A stretch of DNA of 9,337 nt from an uncultured Odoribacter sp. Its GTDB lineage: Bacteria > Bacteroidota > Bacteroidia > Bacteroidales > Marinifilaceae. The position numbers were made by a program, and so were the translations under genes. This document shows positions 5,777 to 9,337 of this stretch, piece by piece (positions within the stretch are counted from its first letter, which is position 1; each line of letters opens with the position of its first letter). A model generated the notes under the pieces. That model saw only the letters and a list, made by a program, of their open reading frames with translations. It was not told the DNA's origin and made no database searches. The stretch covers positions 1 to 9,337 of the forward strand of contig CAJJNP010000134.1 of the NCBI GenBank assembly GCA_905193145.1. The letters run 5' to 3'.

Positions 5777-7678
5777 TTACTTATTAAATATCCATTCTTT
5801 TAAACGTTTCCATAACCCTTGGTCATTTTGTCTTGGCTGTGATTGAATACTTTTAGCCTTTTCTTTATGGGCTTCAACCGCATCTTTACTTGGATCTGGA
5901 TTGGTTAATTCTAATACACTGCTAACACCAGCCGCAACAGTTATTACGCCAAAAGCCGTTTTTGTACCTTTTCGACCATCATTAGGATCTCTTTTGGGTG
6001 CTGGATCACCATTGGGCATAGTACCTGATATATTAGTATCGATGCTATTGGCTATATTTGCTTGCTGTTGATCTAATTCTCTCTTGTTTCTTCTATCCCG
6101 ATTTCTTTGATGTTCATAATCAGGATTTATAGCTGGTGATAATGAACTCAAAGCAGGTAAAAAAACAGCACTTAAAATCACAAGATTTGTTTGCATCGTT
6201 CTTTTTACACCTTCAACACCACTATTTACAGCTCTAATTATATCTTGATCTGAAATAGTAGAAGTTTGATGTGGAGGGTAATAGATAGGTAATGGTATTG
6301 GAACAGGAGCAGGAACCGGAATTACTTGTTTACCATCCGGATCAACATATTTAAGTGGATTATTCAAGCAATACACATACGGACTCACCGAATAGTATTT
6401 CTCACACAACGGATCCATCGAAGTAAAGCTTGGAATAATCGAATATTGCCAACGTCCTGTAAAGTCATACTCATTCAGCCCGTGCATGCTCACCAACTCC
6501 TTTCCACCAAACATGTACGGCTGACGTTCCTTTTCCGTGCTACGGTCAAAAAGGACACCGGAGGGATAATACTCCAAAGACTGGTCGGCATAATAGCCCT
6601 GGGAATTACGGGTGATACGGACATTGCCCAGATGATCGTGTACATAATAGTAATAGGCATAGTTACGATGGGAATCTATGCCGACATAATCGGCACCGAC
6701 ATATCCTTCGGAAGTTTGAACCATAAACATCTTAGGACCATGACCATACCAACTACGATACATATAATGACCGTCCCATTCATCTGTGGAGACGTCATAA
6801 TAAGCATTCCCATGATAAACAGCATCCTGAGGGACGACGATTCCCGTACTATATGTCTTATAAACCGCTTTCACCTTCCTGCCGTCAGCCAAATAACTGT
6901 TGATAATCTGATTGCCATTCTGAAATTGAATGGTATCCGGCAAATTTAAGAAATTATGCCGGGTGGCAACGACTCCTTTATCTAAATTCTTTATCAGATT
7001 GCCATTATTATCATAATAATATTCAATGGATGCATCAGACAGGTCCGGATAGGACATACTGCCGAAGTCATATCCCGATACCGGACTTCCGGAAGATACT
7101 TTCTTGATTTGGTTACCGGTGTACTGAATATTCAGCGCATCGGTCTTGTTCTCACCCAACTTGCGTTCCAGATAGGTGATATTGCCCATCTTGTCATATT
7201 CATACAACTCGGAATACGGGACACTGCTGCCTGCCTTGTCATAAGAGTTTGCTGCGGTCAGGCGGTTCAGGCCGTCATAAAGAAACAGATAATTGTATGA
7301 ATGGCCATTCTGTTCATATCCTATCCCGGCTATGTTACCGTTATAGCGAGGTACAAAGCCTGATCCGGAGCCGGTGTCATAATATAATCTTTGTACGAAA
7401 CTCCGGCTTTTTATGGCCGATACCCAGTTTCTTATGTTATACTCATACCGCACGGTATCCATGTCATTGTGCCGTCTCTTCTCCTGAAGCCTGCCCAAGT
7501 CATCATATACGGACTCGGAAAGCAGAATCCGCTCTCCCTTATTATGGGTATGATAAGTCTTTACCGGCCGCCCGGCATTGTCATACTCATATTCGTAAAG
7601 TTCCTCCTGGCTGTTATCCCCTCTGGGGTTCAGGCAGTTGAAGCGAGGGTGATTTCGATAAAAGGGGAGTTTTGGCAT
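5777..7678 (-). CDS. 5'-truncated Rhs/YD-repeat protein with variable toxin tip (633 aa)
   Basis: The ATG at 7678 is the first after an in-frame TGA about 8 codons upstream. There is no signal peptide, unlike a full Rhs protein (N-terminus as at 3957), so this is an orphan 3' portion. YD-type repeats occupy about residues 28-330 (YEYDNAGRPVKTYH, LYDGLNRLTAANSYDKAG, YEYDKMGNITYLE, YYDNNGNLIKN). The Rhs-associated core runs to YVDPDG at residue 449: DHLGNVRITRNSQGYY, YYPSGVLFDRS, PYMFGGKEL, FTSMDPLCEKYYSVSPYVYC. After that comes a 184-residue tip: a proline linker (PVPAPVPIPLPIYYPP, 454-469), a hydrophobic stretch (about 497-517), a basic coil (DYEHQRNRDRRNKRELDQQQ), PNGDPAPKRDPNDGRKG and a second, glycine-containing hydrophobic stretch (573-590). 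I do not recognise the tip; two hydrophobic segments plus a membrane-bound neighbour hint at a membrane target. The usual 'YDP..GRF' of the core is replaced by WQYSIIPSF, a variant also present in the other copy. Confidence 0.85.
   Translation of the reverse strand: MPKLPFYRNHPRFNCLNPRGDNSQEELYEYEYDNAGRPVKTYHTHNKGERILLSESVYDDLGRLQEKRRHNDMDTVRYEYNIRNWVSAIKSRSFVQRLYYDTGSGSGFVPRYNGNIAGIGYEQNGHSYNYLFLYDGLNRLTAANSYDKAGSSVPYSELYEYDKMGNITYLERKLGENKTDALNIQYTGNQIKKVSSGSPVSGYDFGSMSYPDLSDASIEYYYDNNGNLIKNLDKGVVATRHNFLNLPDTIQFQNGNQIINSYLADGRKVKAVYKTYSTGIVVPQDAVYHGNAYYDVSTDEWDGHYMYRSWYGHGPKMFMVQTSEGYVGADYVGIDSHRNYAYYYYVHDHLGNVRITRNSQGYYADQSLEYYPSGVLFDRSTEKERQPYMFGGKELVSMHGLNEYDFTGRWQYSIIPSFTSMDPLCEKYYSVSPYVYCLNNPLKYVDPDGKQVIPVPAPVPIPLPIYYPPHQTSTISDQDIIRAVNSGVEGVKRTMQTNLVILSAVFLPALSSLSPAINPDYEHQRNRDRRNKRELDQQQANIANSIDTNISGTMPNGDPAPKRDPNDGRKGTKTAFGVITVAAGVSSVLELTNPDPSKDAVEAHKEKAKSIQSQPRQNDQGLWKRLKEWIFNK
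6333..6942 (-). repeat. rhs core repeat, copy A (paired with 8728-9337)
   Basis: It aligns base for base with 8728-9337 without indels (constant offset 2395). Bases 6333-6598 are identical to 8728-8993; beyond that I count about 35 mismatches in 344 bp. Identity stops exactly after the codons for DPDG, where the toxin tips diverge. The copy at 8728 runs off the window, so the full repeat is longer. Confidence 0.9.
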
Positions 7679-7805
7679 ATCCCCAACTAAAAATGTTTTG
7701 AGTCATATCGAACTCGCGTTAATTTAATTAAACGAATTTCCCGATAATTTCCTCTGCTATATTATCAAAAGTGTTATTTTAAGGAATTATAACTTCTGCT
7801 ATTGT

Positions 7806-7828
7806 GTTCTTTGCATATTATAAAGAAC
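7806..7828 (-). other. inverted repeat in the cassette 3' flank
   Basis: GTTCTTT (7806-7812) and AAAGAAC (7822-7828) form a perfect 7-bp stem with a 9-nt loop, 32 nt after the stop of the 76-residue gene. The equivalent site in copy A (4038-4060) keeps most of the pairing but has one mismatch and one G-T pair. No T-run follows on the minus strand (ACAATAGC), so it is not a standard terminator. It may be an mRNA 3'-end stem or a protein site; function unknown. Confidence 0.4.
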
Positions 7829-7859
7829 GCATAACGATAATACTATTAAAACAACTAAA

Positions 7860-8090
7860 CTAATTATCAAACAACGACCGTACCCACTCCATTGGAATAC
7901 CAATGTAATGATCATAACCTACAATATGATTATTTAAAGCAATTAATATTATAAGTGCAATACCGCATGCTATAGCCAGCCATATTACTATTTTTTCGTA
8001 CAAGCTCATAGGTTTTATATCACTACTTTTATAGAATCTTTTTATATGAGTATTTTTGGTGGTCCATTTTTTATTTTTTCTCTTTTTCAT
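7860..8090 (-). CDS. 76-aa single-TM protein following the first rhs tip
   Basis: The start MKKRKNKKWTTKNTHIKR is highly basic; one membrane helix spans about residues 33-52 (IVIWLAIACGIALIILIAL), and the tail NNHIVGYDHYIGIPMEW plus VRSLFDN should be periplasmic. It is the paralogue of the protein at 4093-4323. Here the ATG lies 6 nt beyond the stop of the rhs gene (stop 8097-8099) instead of overlapping it. A single-base shift in the shared tail would restore the overlap. As the only gene directly behind this tip it could be the immunity protein, but a copy behind a different gene pair makes a tip-specific role less likely. About 180 nt without a gene (7679-7859) separate it from the next rhs unit. 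Confidence 0.8.
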   Translation of the reverse strand: MKKRKNKKWTTKNTHIKRFYKSSDIKPMSLYEKIVIWLAIACGIALIILIALNNHIVGYDHYIGIPMEWVRSLFDN

Positions 8091-8096
8091 AATTCA

Positions 8097-9337
8097 TCAT
8101 CGTTGATTAAATTCTGGTAAAATTCTTCTTTCTTGTTGCGTAGATTGAAAAGCATTCGGATTTGTAAAAAGTTCAATCATTATTAAATCTTTGGGTGATA
8201 ATCCCAGCTTTTCCTGTATGGCCGCCTTCCGCTCTGTAGACATCTCTACCATTTCTTCTAACGATTTGCCAGTAAAATCAAGTTCACCTAAACTCTCATT
8301 CATTTCTGCAGCTTTGGCCTCATAGCTAAGTTGCTGTATTGCCAAATTAGGATCATTAATCACAAGTTCTGTACTATTTTGAATGACACCATCTTCGCCA
8401 TATTTCACTGTAGAAACGAGACTTGCTAACTTGTTTTTAAAATCGATATATGAATCGTAATATTCTCCGAAACCAGTAAGTGCACGACCTGGTATATTAT
8501 TACTGCTCATCTGTACTTTATTTCCTCCCGGCGTATTGACTGTTTCTAAAAAAGTTTGCGGCCCTATTGACATTGTTTGCCGTAAACCATTTCCTGTATA
8601 GGAGAGATTTGTAGTTTGCACATAAGATTGTGGTTTGATACCCCTTGGATAGAAAACGTAAGGATTTGGCCTTCCCGCATTTCTATAGCCTCTTCTAACT
8701 GGTGGTCTTAATGGCCTTGGCTGATTTCCATCCGGATCAACATATTTAAGTGGATTATTCAAGCAATACACATACGGACTCACCGAATAGTATTTCTCAC
8801 ACAACGGATCCATCGAAGTAAAGCTTGGAATAATCGAATATTGCCAACGTCCTGTAAAGTCATACTCATTCAGCCCGTGCATGCTCACCAACTCCTTTCC
8901 ACCAAACATGTACGGCTGACGTTCCTTTTCCGTGCTACGGTCAAAAAGGACACCGGAGGGATAATACTCCAAAGACTGGTCGGCATAATAGCCTTGAGAA
9001 TTACGGGTGATACGGACATTACCTAAATGATCGTGTACATAATAGTAATAGGCATAGTTACGGTGGGAATCTATGCCGACATAATCGGCACCGACATACC
9101 CTTCGGGAGTTTGAACCATGAACATTCTGGGAGTATCACCATACCAGCTACGATACATGTAATGACCGTCCCATTCATCCGTAGAAGTACTGTAGGAAGC
9201 ATTCCCATGATAAACAGCGTCCTGGGGGACAACGATGCCCGTACTATATGTCTTATAAACCGCTTTCACCTTTCTGCCATCCGCCAAATAACTGTTGATA
9301 ATCTGATTGCCATTCTGAAATTGAATGGTATCCGGCA
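8097..9337 (-). CDS. Rhs protein, C-terminal core and variable tip (5' end outside window)
   Basis: The frame is open to the window edge (first full codon at 9335, reading PDTIQFQNGNQIINSYLADG), so this is the 3' part of a larger rhs gene; the TTG at 9287 is an internal leucine, not a start. About 203 visible codons of Rhs core end at YVDPDG (8727-8738), with the same motifs as the copy at 5777-7678: YYVHDHLGNVRITRNSQGYY, MFGGKEL, MDPLCEKYYSVSPYVYC. The 209-residue tip starts with a basic, proline-rich linker (NQPRPLRPPVRRGYRNAGRP), passes through TMSIGPQTFLETVNTPGG and TGFGEYYDSYIDFKNKLASL, and ends in helical, acidic sequence (ELDFTGKSLEEMVEMSTERK, then KLGLSPKDLIMIELF). It has no HExxH and no membrane helix. 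I do not recognise the activity. The final residues (NAFQSTQQERRILPEFNQR) come from the mobile 3' block and may reflect a frameshift. Confidence 0.85.
   Translation of the reverse strand, partial: PDTIQFQNGNQIINSYLADGRKVKAVYKTYSTGIVVPQDAVYHGNASYSTSTDEWDGHYMYRSWYGDTPRMFMVQTPEGYVGADYVGIDSHRNYAYYYYVHDHLGNVRITRNSQGYYADQSLEYYPSGVLFDRSTEKERQPYMFGGKELVSMHGLNEYDFTGRWQYSIIPSFTSMDPLCEKYYSVSPYVYCLNNPLKYVDPDGNQPRPLRPPVRRGYRNAGRPNPYVFYPRGIKPQSYVQTTNLSYTGNGLRQTMSIGPQTFLETVNTPGGNKVQMSSNNIPGRALTGFGEYYDSYIDFKNKLASLVSTVKYGEDGVIQNSTELVINDPNLAIQQLSYEAKAAEMNESLGELDFTGKSLEEMVEMSTERKAAIQEKLGLSPKDLIMIELFTNPNAFQSTQQERRILPEFNQR
8728..9337 (-). repeat. rhs core repeat, copy B (runs past the window end)
   Basis: This is the partner of 6333-6942 at constant spacing. 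The first 266 bp next to the tip junction are identical. The most variable patch is near 9111-9202 (about 20 differences in 90 bp), encoding RSWYGDTPRMFMVQTPEG and the STSTDEWDG region. The pairing continues without a break to the last base of the window. Confidence 0.9.

Larger units (their letters stand above)
7772..8164 (-). repeat. cassette-end homology block, copy B (paired with 4001-4396)
   Basis: This is the second copy of the block. It carries the final codons of the rhs tip gene, the 76-residue gene and the 3' flank up to about 7772. Compared with copy A there are small indels: an extra base near 8155 and another near 8125-8133, both inside the shared gene tail. They leave AFQ.TQQE in the same frame in both copies but give different last residues. 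Confidence 0.8.

Noticed and set aside
6326..6949. 207-codon plus-strand frame
   Set aside because: It lies entirely antisense to the rhs core, and its shortened counterpart appears opposite the second core copy (8841-9026); both are shadows of the conserved minus-strand coding sequence.
7109..7690. Several plus-strand frames of 63-130 codons
   Set aside because: They overlap each other and oppose the YD-repeat region of the rhs gene, whose minus-strand reading is clearly the real one; no domain or signal is seen in them.
1..9337. CRISPR array, tRNA/rRNA, transposase or integrase
   Set aside because: No short regularly spaced repeats, cloverleaf or recombinase motif seen; the repeats present are long rhs and cassette-end duplications.

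Overview
The window looks like an accessory locus of Rhs/YD-repeat polymorphic toxins from a gut Bacteroidota, most likely Bacteroides or a close relative. The reasons are the Rhs core wording (DHLGNVR, MFGGKEL, MDPLCEKYY, SPYVYCLNNPLKYVDPDG), AT-rich toxin and immunity genes beside a more GC-rich Rhs core, weak Shine-Dalgarno sites, and lipoprotein or Sec signals on putative immunity genes. The genus is an inference from style, not from a database search. Every convincing gene lies on the minus strand, so transcription runs from the right end (9337) to the left (288).

Layout in transcription order. (1) 9337-8097: C-terminal part of an rhs gene entering from outside the window, with an unrecognised 209-residue tip after the YVDPDG junction. 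(2) 8090-7860: a 76-residue one-TM protein. (3) 7678-5777: a second rhs gene lacking its 5' end and signal peptide, with a different 184-residue tip. (4) 5771-5358: a four-TM protein, its likely immunity partner. (5) About 5357-4871: a displaced 3' fragment of a metallopeptidase (HEFGH) toxin tip. (6) 4889-4320: a secreted protein overlapping that tip, probably its immunity protein. (7) 4323-4093: a second 76-residue protein, about 64% identical to the first. (8) 3957-~2985: the signal-peptide-bearing start of an rhs gene, decayed by a nonsense codon, frameshifts and deletions. (9) 2640-288: five small genes (ankyrin-repeat lipoprotein, unknown, DUF3592-like, two unknowns) that read as a poly-immunity array. 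The left edge holds a plus-strand terminator (140-180) and possibly the last codons of a plus-strand gene, marking the boundary of the locus.

The most interesting structure is the doubly repeated architecture. Different toxin tips are preceded by near-identical rhs core DNA (6333-6942 and 8728-9337; the 266 bp next to the tip junction are identical). The cassettes end in a second homologous block (4001-4396 and 7772-8164) carrying the 76-residue gene, the tail of the gene before it and about 90 bp of 3' flank. Variable toxin/immunity DNA is thus framed by homology on both sides, which could let displaced cassettes be exchanged with the expressed rhs gene by homologous recombination. Core-mediated rhs tip exchange is an established idea; the right-hand homology block with its small membrane protein is the part I do not recognise as described.
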